Shown here: positions 16,687 to 25,068 of the stretch, piece by piece
Layout: every line of letters begins with the position of its first letter
How positions within the stretch are numbered: position 1 is the stretch's first letter
Assembly (NCBI RefSeq): GCF_011064615.1
Contig: NZ_JAALJH010000091.1
Span: forward strand, 1 to 33,267
Origin: Aquisphaera insulae
GTDB taxonomy: Bacteria; Planctomycetota; Planctomycetia; Isosphaerales; Isosphaeraceae
Direction: 5' to 3'
Length of the DNA stretch: 33,267 nucleotides
The notes under the pieces: model-generated
What the model was told of the DNA's origin: nothing
The model's database searches: none
The model's input: the letters and a program-made list of their open reading frames with translations, nothing else
Translations under genes and position numbers: made by a program

Positions 16687-17358
16687 ATGCGGACCATCGC
16701 CATCGGCGACATTCACGGCTGCGCCTTGGCCCTGGACGCACTCCTGCGCGCGATCCGACCCGAGCCCGACGACTGCATCGTCACCCTGGGAGATTACGTC
16801 GATCGCGGCCCGGACAGCCGGGGCGTGATCGAACGGCTCATCCGGCTCCGCGACGAATGCACGCTCGTCCCGCTCCTCGGCAATCACGACGAGCTCTTCC
16901 TCCACGCCTGCCGCGGGGAGCACGTCTCGGCCTTCCTCATGATGGGGGGGCAGGAGACGATGGAGTCCTATCAAGCCGGTGATCCGCCGGACTTCGGCGC
17001 CGTCCCGGCCCAGCACCGGGCATTCCTCGAAGGATGCTCCTCCTCCTTCGAAGTCGACGCCTTCTTCTTCGTCCACGCCAGCTATGTCCCCAACCTCCCC
17101 CTGGCGGAACAGCCCGCGCTCGCCCTTCGCTGGGAGAAGCTGCACGACGAGATCCCCCCTCCTCACGTCTCCGGCAAGACCGCAATCGTCGGCCATACCT
17201 CGCAGAAGGACGGCGAGATCCTGGACGCGGGCCACATCAGGTGCATCGACACCTGGTGTTGCGGCGGAGGCTGGCTGACCGCGATGGAGGTCGAGTCAGG
17301 CCGGCTCTGGCAGGCCGATCGTGAGGGGCGGATCCGGGGAATCAACGTCCCCCTTTGA
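16687..17358 (+). CDS. PPP-family metallophosphoesterase (serine/threonine phosphatase-like)
   Basis: 223 residues, the size of PrpA/PphA-type bacterial phosphatases. The five metal-binding blocks are present in order: GDIHG (residues 7-11), GDYVDRG, GNHD, a histidine in FFVHASY, and GHT near residue 178. It hydrolyses phosphate esters with a two-metal centre, either phosphoproteins or small molecules such as diadenosine tetraphosphate. The start ATG lies 4 bases after the previous stop codon. It ends 32 bases from the convergent Fur-type gene. Confidence 0.92.
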   Translation: MRTIAIGDIHGCALALDALLRAIRPEPDDCIVTLGDYVDRGPDSRGVIERLIRLRDECTLVPLLGNHDELFLHACRGEHVSAFLMMGGQETMESYQAGDPPDFGAVPAQHRAFLEGCSSSFEVDAFFFVHASYVPNLPLAEQPALALRWEKLHDEIPPPHVSGKTAIVGHTSQKDGEILDAGHIRCIDTWCCGGGWLTAMEVESGRLWQADREGRIRGINVPL

Positions 17359-17390
17359 CGAAATCCCGGCACGAGCCGCCGCGAGCGAGC

Positions 17391-17891
17391 TCAGATCAGA
17401 TCCAGCCGTCGACGCGGGCTATGGGCCCGGCTGCACGCCGAGCAAACACCCTCGATCACGAAGCGATGGCCCGAGGCGCGGAAGCCGTGCTCCCGACTCA
17501 CCGCATCGCGGACCTGGCGAATATCGTCATTGCGAAACTCGATCACGCGATTGCAGACGGTGCAATGCATGTGGTCGTGCGCGGGATAGCCGTAATCGTG
17601 CTCGTAGGCACTCCGATTGGTCAGCCGAAGCTCCCGGAGCAGCCCGGCGTCCACCAGCAGGCGGAGCGTCCGGTACACGGTGGCCCGGCTGATCGCGTGG
17701 CCGGCCTCGTGCAGGTCGCGGACCAGCTCGTCCGCGTCGAAATGTTTGTGGCTGCTGAAGATGTGTCGAACCAGCACGCGCCGAGGCTCGGTCAGCTTCT
17801 CGCCCCGGATCTCCAGGAACTCCCGGAATTTCTCCTCGGGCGTCTCGGAAACGGTCAGCGGTGCGAGATCATCGGAGCGCGTGTTGGCCAC
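17391..17891 (-). CDS. Fur-family metal-responsive regulator
   Basis: 166 residues. The GTG at 17891 is chosen because GAGG lies nine bases upstream and the residues before it look non-coding. The winged helix contains KLTEPRRVLVRHIF and the recognition helix ISRATVYRTLRLLVDAGLL. The dimerisation domain has HDHMHCTVCNRVIEF, with His ligands and the first CxxC, and ends with a second CxxC (CSAC) expected to hold structural zinc. It could sense iron, zinc or peroxide; the sequence does not decide between Fur, Zur and PerR. It is convergent with the phosphatase gene, and no target operon is adjacent. Confidence 0.9.
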   Translation of the reverse strand: MANTRSDDLAPLTVSETPEEKFREFLEIRGEKLTEPRRVLVRHIFSSHKHFDADELVRDLHEAGHAISRATVYRTLRLLVDAGLLRELRLTNRSAYEHDYGYPAHDHMHCTVCNRVIEFRNDDIRQVRDAVSREHGFRASGHRFVIEGVCSACSRAHSPRRRLDLI

Positions 17892-18304
17892 GTCTTCTTT
17901 CCTCGGCCCGGGGTCCTCGCCAGCAAGTCGCACGCCGCGTACCGGCCGCCCGAAGCACGGTGGGATTCTACCTGGTATTCGTCCGATCATCCAGAGCCCA
18001 CGCCAGGTCCGGCCGTAGCGAGGTGCTGTTCTACGGGTCGGCGATTTGGGTTTGATCGTCCCTCAAACGAGCCCCGCAGATTCGATGTAAGCCCTTACGC
18101 CAAAGTCTCTTCGATGCGATTTATGGGATTGGCTTTGATCGTCGAAATCGAGGAAATTGACGGCCAATCCTCTCGTCCTCCATCAATGGGGCATCGTGCG
18201 GAAATCAGGACCGACCGGTCCATGCTTCATCGTGAGGCGTCCTTCCCCGCGAACAACGATCATCCCGCCGGCGCGGACACGGACGACGATGCGATGCCTC
18301 TACT
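17892..18304. other. Structured AT-richer intergenic region, no gene seen
   Basis: About 410 bases without a supportable gene. Two inverted repeats stand out: GTTTGA (18050-18055) with TCAAAC (18063-18068), seven bases apart, and GGATTGGC (18126-18133) with GCCAATCC (18163-18170), 29 bases apart. The word TTTGATCGTC occurs twice (18051 and 18135). It probably contains the Fur-type gene's promoter. A small RNA is possible, but I see no clear promoter-terminator pair. Confidence 0.4.
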
Positions 18305-18529
18305 TCAGAGAGTGCGCCATGTTTCGCGTTTTTCGTTCGTGATGATGAGATTTTCCGGAAATTGTTTCCTTCGAAATCGGCGAAATTCAGGAAGTCGGAC
18401 ATCTGAATCCCGCGAGAACCCCCTCTCGCACGTAATGGCCTCGCAGAGGTGGCCCATGATCCGGTCCCAGGTGGATTCCCCGGCCATGGCTCGGCTCGTA
18501 TCGCCCTGGAAGACGGGGAAGTGACTCAT
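18305..18529 (-). CDS. Possible small protein overlapping the PEP-CTERM gene end
   Basis: A 74-codon frame whose ATG overlaps the stop codon of the PEP-CTERM gene as ATGA, with GGAGGGG directly before it. The first 38 codons have the GC-rich third positions normal here; the rest do not, and the encoded C-terminus is basic (EFRRFRRKQF). It may be a small translationally coupled protein, a decayed gene or chance. No family is recognised. Confidence 0.25.
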   Translation of the reverse strand: MSHFPVFQGDTSRAMAGESTWDRIMGHLCEAITCERGFSRDSDVRLPEFRRFRRKQFPENLIITNEKRETWRTL

Positions 18530-19152
18530 CCCCTCCGGTGCATCCGTCGGCGGAGCATGTACGCGCCCATGCCGAGCCCGAACACCGCGAACGCAGTCGG
18601 CTCCGGCACGGGTGCCGGATCCCCCGAGGGATACAGGAAGACCCCATACTCGTTGCCGTAGCTCATGAACGATTGGATGCGGACAAGGCTCAGATCCGTG
18701 AAGGCGTCGATCGCAACCCGGGGGACGGACGAGTCCGGCATCCAGTTGAAAACCTGGGCGACGGTGGGTGTCCCGGTGAATTGCCCGCTCAGGTTTCGGG
18801 TTGGACCTTTGGTAATCTCGCCCTGGGCGTGCCCCTGAAGCACGATGTACGGAGCGTCTTGAGGATTGCCCGTCTCGAAGGCGATTTTCAGGGAGAAGTC
18901 CGAGTCGATGACGTGCGGCTCCATGTAGGTCACACCGAGGGCGAGCGGCAACCGGTAATCGAGGTACGGATTCCACGTGCCGTGGTTCTGGTTCAACCCG
19001 GAGATCGATAGGTCACGGGTCACGGAGACTTCGCCGTCACCGTACGTCCCCGTGATATTGACCTGGAGCGGGATCGGCGAGGCGAGCACCGGCGTGGTGT
19101 CAGCCATCGCCATGAGCCCGAGTCCAGTTAGCAAGAACAAAGCCCTGCGCAT
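18526..19152 (-). CDS. PEP-CTERM sorting-signal exported protein
   Basis: 208 residues. The ATG at 19152 has GGGAG six bases upstream. A Sec signal peptide (MRRALFLLTGLGLMAMA, ending near VLAS) is followed by a beta-rich body with no recognised domain. The C-terminus has the PEP-CTERM signature: VPEPTAFAVFGLGMGAYMLRRR, i.e. a VPEP motif, a hydrophobic helix and a basic tail. Such proteins are expected to be processed by an exosortase and delivered to the envelope or exopolysaccharide. No exosortase gene is in the window. It is not clearly in an operon; a doubtful small frame overlaps its stop. Confidence 0.88.
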   Translation of the reverse strand: MRRALFLLTGLGLMAMADTTPVLASPIPLQVNITGTYGDGEVSVTRDLSISGLNQNHGTWNPYLDYRLPLALGVTYMEPHVIDSDFSLKIAFETGNPQDAPYIVLQGHAQGEITKGPTRNLSGQFTGTPTVAQVFNWMPDSSVPRVAIDAFTDLSLVRIQSFMSYGNEYGVFLYPSGDPAPVPEPTAFAVFGLGMGAYMLRRRMHRRG

Positions 19153-19372
19153 TCGAAACTCCCTGTTCCTGGAGCACTTGTCTCCTGGGGGAAGGTCATA
19201 CTCGAATCGCGGGGCCTGTCAATTTCAATCCTCGTTTCATCCATGCTCAGCGATGGGCCAGGGGGATTGTCCAGGCCGCAAGATCTTGACGCCGGCCCCG
19301 GCCCCGCGTCAGCCGTCCGCGGGCGTTCCTCGATGCGCCATTCGATCGGCGCCACGCCAAAGGGGGGTTCGC

Positions 19373-20482
19373 CTACAACTCATCCTCGGCCTCGAGCTCC
19401 CGGAGGACGTCGAGCGCCTCGTCGACCTCGCAGACGATCTCGCCCCGGACGCGGCCCCGGAGGTCGAGCTCGTGGAGCAGCATGAGGTCGTCGAACCACT
19501 CGGAATTCTCGAGTCGGACGCGGGCCCGCGCGCCGAGCGTCCCGCCCCGGTAGGCGTGGGCGTCCATGTGGTGCTCGATCAGCCAGGCGGTCCGCTCGGT
19601 GATGGCGCCCTCCAGCGAGTCCAGGGCGGCGCCGACGTGGTCGGCCGGATCGATGGCCTTGCCCACGTCGTGGAGCAGGGCCGCGACCAGGAACTCCTCG
19701 TCGTACGGCCGCTCGGCGCGGGCGAGCTCGAAGACCTGGAGGCTGTGGTAGAGGGCGTCCCCCTCGGGGTGGTACTTCGGGCTCTGCTTCACGCCTTCCA
19801 GCGGCTCGAGCAGCATCCGGAAGAGGGCGAAGCGGTCGAGGTGGTCCTCCAGCCGCGTGACCTCGCCATCCAGGTCGATCTCGGGGTCCTCCTCGAGCAG
19901 GAGATTCTCGAGCTCGGCGATCGAGGCCCGCTCGATGGCCTTGCCGGTGATCGAGCTCTTGAACACGTAGTGGGCCTTGTCCTCCGGGTAGAGGGTCAGC
20001 TCGTAGTTGTGATTGTCGTAAACGTGGATGTGCGTGAACACGCGCTCCTCGTTGTGCTTGACGATCCGCTTCAGCTCCACGGTGTACTGCGCCCCCAGTT
20101 CATCCAGGACGTCGGTCACCAGGGAGAGGCTGTCGCAGAAGAGGTGGATGTCGATGTCCGACCCCTTGCGGACGTGCCCCGTCCGGACGCTGCCGATGAG
20201 CCTGGGGCGGAACCGGGCGAGCTGCCGCATCAGGCGGAGGGCGTCGAGCCGCATGTCGCGGAGCTTCTCCAGGCGCTTGGGCCCTTCGTGCATCCGGGCC
20301 ATGGCCTGGATCTGATCGCGGATCTCCCGGTTGGACGGGAGGTCGCCGGGGCGGTGCCTGTACTCGACGCCGAGCTGCCGGGCGGCCTTGCGCTTGGCCG
20401 TGAAGTATTCGGACTCGAGGCGCTGGTACATCATCTGGGCGGCCAGGAAGGCGACCTGGCGCCGGATGCGTGCATCGGCCAT
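19373..20482 (-). CDS. Nucleotidyltransferase-HD phosphohydrolase fusion protein
   Basis: 369 residues, ATG at 20482 with no clear ribosome-binding site. The N-terminal 90 residues are helical. Residues about 94-115 hold the polymerase-beta-type nucleotidyltransferase signature IGSVRTGHVRKGSDIDIHLF, with Gly-Ser and the Asp-x-Asp pair that binds metal. The C-terminal half has an HD domain: H in YHSLQVFELA and AALLHDVGKA, followed by IEHHMDAH. The order resembles bacterial CCA-adding enzymes and GlnD, but the lengths and the rest do not match either. It could add and remove a nucleotide on a protein, tRNA or small molecule. The gene stands alone between gaps of 220 and 156 bases. Confidence 0.75.
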   Translation of the reverse strand: MADARIRRQVAFLAAQMMYQRLESEYFTAKRKAARQLGVEYRHRPGDLPSNREIRDQIQAMARMHEGPKRLEKLRDMRLDALRLMRQLARFRPRLIGSVRTGHVRKGSDIDIHLFCDSLSLVTDVLDELGAQYTVELKRIVKHNEERVFTHIHVYDNHNYELTLYPEDKAHYVFKSSITGKAIERASIAELENLLLEEDPEIDLDGEVTRLEDHLDRFALFRMLLEPLEGVKQSPKYHPEGDALYHSLQVFELARAERPYDEEFLVAALLHDVGKAIDPADHVGAALDSLEGAITERTAWLIEHHMDAHAYRGGTLGARARVRLENSEWFDDLMLLHELDLRGRVRGEIVCEVDEALDVLRELEAEDEL

Positions 20483-20638
20483 GGGAGGAGGGTGCGCCGT
20501 TTATCAGCCCATCAAGGCGGCGCCGGGCGGAGGCAGGCCGGTCACGTCGGGAACCGGCCCGCAAAAGGCAAGGGTCTCCATTGATCGACCCGGCTCATCC
20601 TAGACCGGCCGTCAAGCCTCGGCAAGGTCCGTTCGCGA

Positions 20639-20899
20639 TTAGGCCGGGCCGACCGACGGCTCTTCCGGGCACTCCTGGTCCTGGAAGGCGAGCGTCCCGG
20701 CGATGAGCCGACTCACGGTCAGCGTGCTCGGGACGAGCGACGCGACCAGGGCGCCGAGCCCCGCATGGCCGGTGATCAGATACCAGGCGCCCTCGAACGC
20801 GGCCCCGGTCAGGACGATCACCAGCGCGGAGCTCATCAACAGCTTGATCCAGGCGATGTCACGGTGTCCGCCGCTGTAGCGGACGAACAGGGGTCTCAT
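20639..20899 (-). CDS. Small two-helix membrane protein at the end of the Cus-like operon
   Basis: 86 residues. The ATG at 20899 is preceded by GAGGAG. Two hydrophobic helices are visible, about residues 19-42 (LLMSSALVIVLTGAAFEGAW) and 48-69. The C-terminus is acidic (QDQECPEEPSVGPA) with one Cys. No family is recognised. It lies 120 bases after the CusA-like permease gene on the same strand, separated by a hairpin, so it may be the last gene of that operon and a small efflux accessory, or a separate unit. Confidence 0.6.
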   Translation of the reverse strand: MRPLFVRYSGGHRDIAWIKLLMSSALVIVLTGAAFEGAWYLITGHAGLGALVASLVPSTLTVSRLIAGTLAFQDQECPEEPSVGPA

Positions 20900-20980
20900 G
20901 GTCTCCTCGTGCGGTTGAAGGTCGACTTTGAAGGGCCTCGATACGGCTCCAGGCCCCTTTGAAGAGCATTCGCGGGGCGG

Positions 20981-21006
20981 CTCGCGGAATTCGAAGAATC
21001 CGCGAG
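20981..21006. terminator. Hairpin between the CusA-like gene and the small membrane protein
   Basis: CTCGCGGA (20981-20988) pairs with TCCGCGAG (20999-21006) around a 10-base loop. It begins 12 bases past the permease stop on the minus strand. There is no T-run on either side, so it may partly terminate or protect the permease transcript end. Confidence 0.4.
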
Positions 21007-21018
21007 CTCCGGTCCGGA

Positions 21019-24000
21019 TTAGCCGTGGGTGGATGCCGTGTCGGCGACCTGGCCCGCCGGTTGAATCGAGGAGGGGAAGGGTCCGACGCCGTTGAGACGA
21101 TTCCAGCGCCGCTTCTGGACGGCGAAGTAGAGGACCGGCAGGAAGACGTCGATGACCTCGTCGGCGATGAGCAGCCCGCCGAGCACCGGCGCGGCCATGG
21201 GCCGGATCACCTCCGCGCCGACGCCCGTGGCCCAGAGCATCGGGGCGATGGACACGATCGCCGCGCCCTCGGTTAGGAGCTTGGGCCGCAACCGGTGCAC
21301 GGCACCCTCCAGGACCGCCCGCTTGAGCTCGGCAAGGGAGCCGATCCGCGACAGACCCCCGCGCTCGTCGATGGCCTCGCGGAGATACACGAGCATCACC
21401 ACGCCGGTTTCGACGGCCATGCCGAAGCAGGCGATGTATCCCACCCAGACCGCCACGCTGAAGTGGAAGCCGAAGAGCCACTGGAAGATGGCCCCCCCCG
21501 CCAGCGCCCCGAGGACGCTCGTCATCATCAGGAGCGTGTCGACGACGCTGCGGTACGTCAGGTAGAGGATCAGGATGATGACGGCGATCACCGCCGGGAA
21601 GACCAGGCGGAGGGTCTGCCGGGCGCGGAGCTGGTGCTCGAACTGGCCCGACCATTCCAGGTACATGCCGGCGGGTCGCTTCACCCGCCGCTCGACCGCG
21701 CGCCGGGCCTCCTCCACGAACCCGACCTCGTCGCGTCCGCGGACCGCGAGCTGGACGTACGCGCGGAGGCGGCCGTTCTCGCTCTTGATCATCGACGGCC
21801 CCTCGACGATCTTGACGTCGGCGACGGCCGCCAGCGGCACCTGCATCGGCACGGCCGGCGCCGCGGCGGTCGACGGAGTGCCCGTGCCCGCCATGCCCAT
21901 TCCGCCGGAGCCGCCGCCGCCCATGCCGGCACCGCCGCCGCCCATGCCGGGCCCGCCGGAGACGAGGATCCGCTTGAGGGACTCCACATCATCCCGGAAG
22001 GCGCGGGCGTAGCGGACGCGGACCGGGAAGCGCTCCCGCTTCTCCACGGTCATCGTCAGCGGCTTGCCCCCCATGGCCACTTCGACCACGTCCTGGATGT
22101 CACCGACCGAGATCCCGTACCGCGCGGCCTTCTTGCGGTCGATCTGGATCTCCACGTAGCCCTTGCCCACGATCTGATCCGGGACCACGTTCGCCGCGCC
22201 CGGCACGGTGCGGAGGATCCCCGCGACCTCCTGGCTGACGTCCTGGATCGACTTCAGGTCGTCGCCGAAGATCTTGACCGCGATCTGGGAGCGGACCCCC
22301 GTGGAGAGCATCTCGATTCGGTTGATGATCGGTTGCGTGAAGATGTTGCCCCAGCCGGGCATCTGGACCACGGAATCCATCTCCGAGACGAGCTCGGCCT
22401 TCGTCTTCGGCCAGAGGATCAGGCGATCGGCGAGCGGCTTGCGGAGGGATTCCAGCAGGGCCCGGAGCGGCTCGGCATCCTTCTCCTGGTCCGCAGTCGC
22501 CCCCCCTGCCCCTCGCCTCAGCTCCTCGATCGCGGATCGATTGATGAGGTCCACGGACCGGTCGAAGAGCTCCCAGTTCAACCCGCGGGTCCGCACCGCC
22601 AGCCGCCGGGAGTGCGTCGCGGAGAGCCTCTCGGTGATCCGGTCGTCCAGGTCCGCGGGCGACTCTCCCAGGAGCCGCCAGGCCAGTTCGCTCGCCCGCT
22701 CCATGGGGCGGAGCGGCGGGCTCAGCAGGTCGGGTCGCGATTCGAGGAATCCCCCCTCAACGAGCCGGTCCGCGGCCTTCCGCACCAGCGCGGACACGTC
22801 GTCGCGGAGCGGCGCCGTGGCGAGGCGATCGGCGAATGCCGGGGACAGGGCCTCGACGATCGCGAAGCGGTCGGAGGCGTCCGGGGGACGCTTCACGGCC
22901 CTCGGATCGACTCGGTCGATCAGCTCGGCGACCGCCTCGGCGACGAGCGAGCGGCCGAGGTCGGGGCGGAACTCCGCGAGCCGGAGCGCGGCGAGCTCGC
23001 GGAGCGCGGTGTCGAGCCGGGTGGAGACCGCCATCACGGCCTCGTCGATGAGCCCCTGGCGGCGATCGGCGGCGATGGCGGGGACCAGGCCGCGGGCCTC
23101 GAGCGCGGCCAGGACGACCCGCGCCTGGGCGGCCGCATCGTCGAGCCGGAGCATCCGCCTGGGCCAGAGCGCGCGGTCGCGGAGGTTGATGACGGTCTCG
23201 ATCATGTCCAGGCCGGAGGGATCCGTGGGCGTGTCGGCCCGGCCCGCCTTGCCGACCACCTGCCAGACCTCCGGGAAGCCTCGCAGCATGCCATTGCGGA
23301 CCCTCAGGTCGTCGGCCGCCTGGGTGAGCGAGACCCTCGGCACGGTCGTCGGCATGTCCAGGATCGAGCCCTCGTCGAGCGCGGGCATGAACTCGTTCCC
23401 GAGGTGCGTCGAGGCGACGTAGCCGAGGCCGACGATCACGGCGAACATCCAGCTCACGAGCATCGGCCGGTCCATCAACCACGAGAGCATCGGCTTGAAG
23501 ATCTCGATCATCGTCCGCACCAGCGGGTTCTCCTCCTCCGACCGGATCCGGCCCCTGAGGAAGATCGGGATGAGCGCGGGGACCAGGGTGATCGAGAGGA
23601 TCGCCACGCCGATCAGGGCGAACGTCTTGGTGTACGCCAGCGGATGGAAGAGCTTCCCCTCCCGGCCGGTGAGGGCGAAGACCGGCAGGAACGAGAGGAT
23701 CGTGATCAGCACCGAGAAGAAGATCGGCCGCCCGACCGTGCGGCAGGCGGCGACGACGATCTCGGTGGTGTCGCCCCGGACCTTCTCGCGGCCGAAGTGG
23801 CGCGTGAGGTGATGGGCGGCGTTCTCCGCCATGACCACGGCCTGGTCGATGAGGATCCCGACGCTGATGGCAATGCCCGCCAGGCTCATGATGTTCGACG
23901 AGATCCCGACCAGCCGCATCAGGAGGAAGCTGACGAGGATCGCCATCGGCAGCGTGAGCGAGACGACGAAGGCGCCGCCGAGGTGCCCCATCACGACCAG

Positions 24001-25050
24001 GATCGCGACGGCGCAGACGATCAGCTCCTCGCGGACCGTCCCGCTGACGGTCTCGATCGCGCCGTGGATCAGCGGCGTGCGGTCGTAGAAGGGGACGATC
24101 CGCACCCCCTCGGGCAGGCCGGCCTGGAGGGCGGAGATCTTCTCCTTGACGCGGCGGGTGACCTCCAGGGGGTTCTCACCGTACCGCATCAGGACGACGC
24201 CACCGACGACCTCGCGGCCGTCCTTCTCGAGCGCGTTGCGGCGGAAGGCCGGCCCGACCTGGACGGCTCCGAGCTGGCCGATGGAGATCGGCGTCCCGTT
24301 CTCGCGGCGGGCGACGACCGTGTCGCGGATGTCCTCGAGACTCTCGATCCAGCCGACCGAGCGGATCAGGTACTCCGCATTCCCCTGATGGATGACCCGA
24401 CCGCCCACCGAGGAGTTCGACCGGGCGACCGCGGAGTAGACCTCGCCCAGGCTGATGTCGTAGGCCCGCATCTTGTTCGGGTCCACGTCGATCTGGTACT
24501 CCTTCGGCGCGCCGCCCACGCTTGCGACCTCGGCCACGCCCGGGACGCTGCCCAACTGGTAGCGGACGAACCAGTCCTGGATCGACCTCAGCTCCCCCAG
24601 GTCACGGCCGTCCCCCTCGACCGTGTACCAGAAGATCTGCCCGACCGCGGTGGCGTCGGGAGCCATGTACGGGATCACGCCCGGCGGCAGGAAGGTGGTG
24701 GCGATGGAGAGCTTTTCGAGCACCCGCTGGCGGGCGAAGTAGTAGTCCGTGGCCTCGTCGAAGATGATCGTGATCATCGAGAAGTTGAACTCGCTCGACG
24801 ACCGGACGACCTTCACCCCCGACAGTCCCTGGAGGTTCACCGAGAGCGGATAGGTGACCTGGTCCTCGATCTCCTGGGGGCTGCGGCCCATCCAGTCGGT
24901 GAAGACGATGACCTGGTTCTCCGACAGGTCGGGGATCGCGTCCACCGGCATCGTGACCATCGACCGGGCGCCGACCGCCCCGAGCGCAACGGCCGCCAGG
25001 ATGACGAGGTAGCGGTTGCGGATCGACCACTCGATGATGCTCTCGATCAC
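21019..25050 (-). CDS. cusA: CusA-like Cu/Ag RND efflux permease with a ~249-residue insertion
   Basis: 1343 residues, against about 1050 for E. coli CusA. It exports Cu(I)/Ag(I) using the proton gradient. The start is a GTG at 25050, 18 bases after the adaptor stop, with GGGAG ten bases upstream. The N-terminus (WSIRNRYLVILAAVAL) is membrane helix 1. Asp402 (GILIDQAVVMAEN) and Glu1214 (VETGVVML) match the proton-relay acids. The metal-binding methionine triad of CusA (573, 623, 672 from memory) is matched by Met566 (DMPTT), Met616 (LDMIETVINL) and Met914 (RIEMLSTG). The first two keep a constant offset of 7; the third shows that about 249 residues were inserted between. The insert (about 631-878) is helical, Arg/Ala/Leu/Asp-rich and has no predicted membrane segment. 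A second addition at about 1032-1067 is a Gly/Met-rich loop. Confidence 0.93.
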   Translation of the reverse strand: MIESIIEWSIRNRYLVILAAVALGAVGARSMVTMPVDAIPDLSENQVIVFTDWMGRSPQEIEDQVTYPLSVNLQGLSGVKVVRSSSEFNFSMITIIFDEATDYYFARQRVLEKLSIATTFLPPGVIPYMAPDATAVGQIFWYTVEGDGRDLGELRSIQDWFVRYQLGSVPGVAEVASVGGAPKEYQIDVDPNKMRAYDISLGEVYSAVARSNSSVGGRVIHQGNAEYLIRSVGWIESLEDIRDTVVARRENGTPISIGQLGAVQVGPAFRRNALEKDGREVVGGVVLMRYGENPLEVTRRVKEKISALQAGLPEGVRIVPFYDRTPLIHGAIETVSGTVREELIVCAVAILVVMGHLGGAFVVSLTLPMAILVSFLLMRLVGISSNIMSLAGIAISVGILIDQAVVMAENAAHHLTRHFGREKVRGDTTEIVVAACRTVGRPIFFSVLITILSFLPVFALTGREGKLFHPLAYTKTFALIGVAILSITLVPALIPIFLRGRIRSEEENPLVRTMIEIFKPMLSWLMDRPMLVSWMFAVIVGLGYVASTHLGNEFMPALDEGSILDMPTTVPRVSLTQAADDLRVRNGMLRGFPEVWQVVGKAGRADTPTDPSGLDMIETVINLRDRALWPRRMLRLDDAAAQARVVLAALEARGLVPAIAADRRQGLIDEAVMAVSTRLDTALRELAALRLAEFRPDLGRSLVAEAVAELIDRVDPRAVKRPPDASDRFAIVEALSPAFADRLATAPLRDDVSALVRKAADRLVEGGFLESRPDLLSPPLRPMERASELAWRLLGESPADLDDRITERLSATHSRRLAVRTRGLNWELFDRSVDLINRSAIEELRRGAGGATADQEKDAEPLRALLESLRKPLADRLILWPKTKAELVSEMDSVVQMPGWGNIFTQPIINRIEMLSTGVRSQIAVKIFGDDLKSIQDVSQEVAGILRTVPGAANVVPDQIVGKGYVEIQIDRKKAARYGISVGDIQDVVEVAMGGKPLTMTVEKRERFPVRVRYARAFRDDVESLKRILVSGGPGMGGGGAGMGGGGSGGMGMAGTGTPSTAAAPAVPMQVPLAAVADVKIVEGPSMIKSENGRLRAYVQLAVRGRDEVGFVEEARRAVERRVKRPAGMYLEWSGQFEHQLRARQTLRLVFPAVIAVIILILYLTYRSVVDTLLMMTSVLGALAGGAIFQWLFGFHFSVAVWVGYIACFGMAVETGVVMLVYLREAIDERGGLSRIGSLAELKRAVLEGAVHRLRPKLLTEGAAIVSIAPMLWATGVGAEVIRPMAAPVLGGLLIADEVIDVFLPVLYFAVQKRRWNRLNGVGPFPSSIQPAGQVADTASTHG

Positions 25051-25068
25051 GGCCCGGCGGCTCCCGGA

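Noticed and set aside
12936..16712. A 1258-codon minus-strand frame across the methyltransferase and hydrolase genes
   Set aside because: The plus strand carries motif-complete enzymes here; the minus product is low complexity.
18352..18361. TTTCCGGAAA palindrome as an operator
   Set aside because: A 10-base palindrome is expected by chance in a window this size, and it lies downstream of, not before, the nearby gene.
22417..23160. That the CusA insertion is a mobile element or sequencing artefact
   Set aside because: The frame continues through both junctions, base composition equals the flanks, and there is no inverted repeat or target duplication at the edges.
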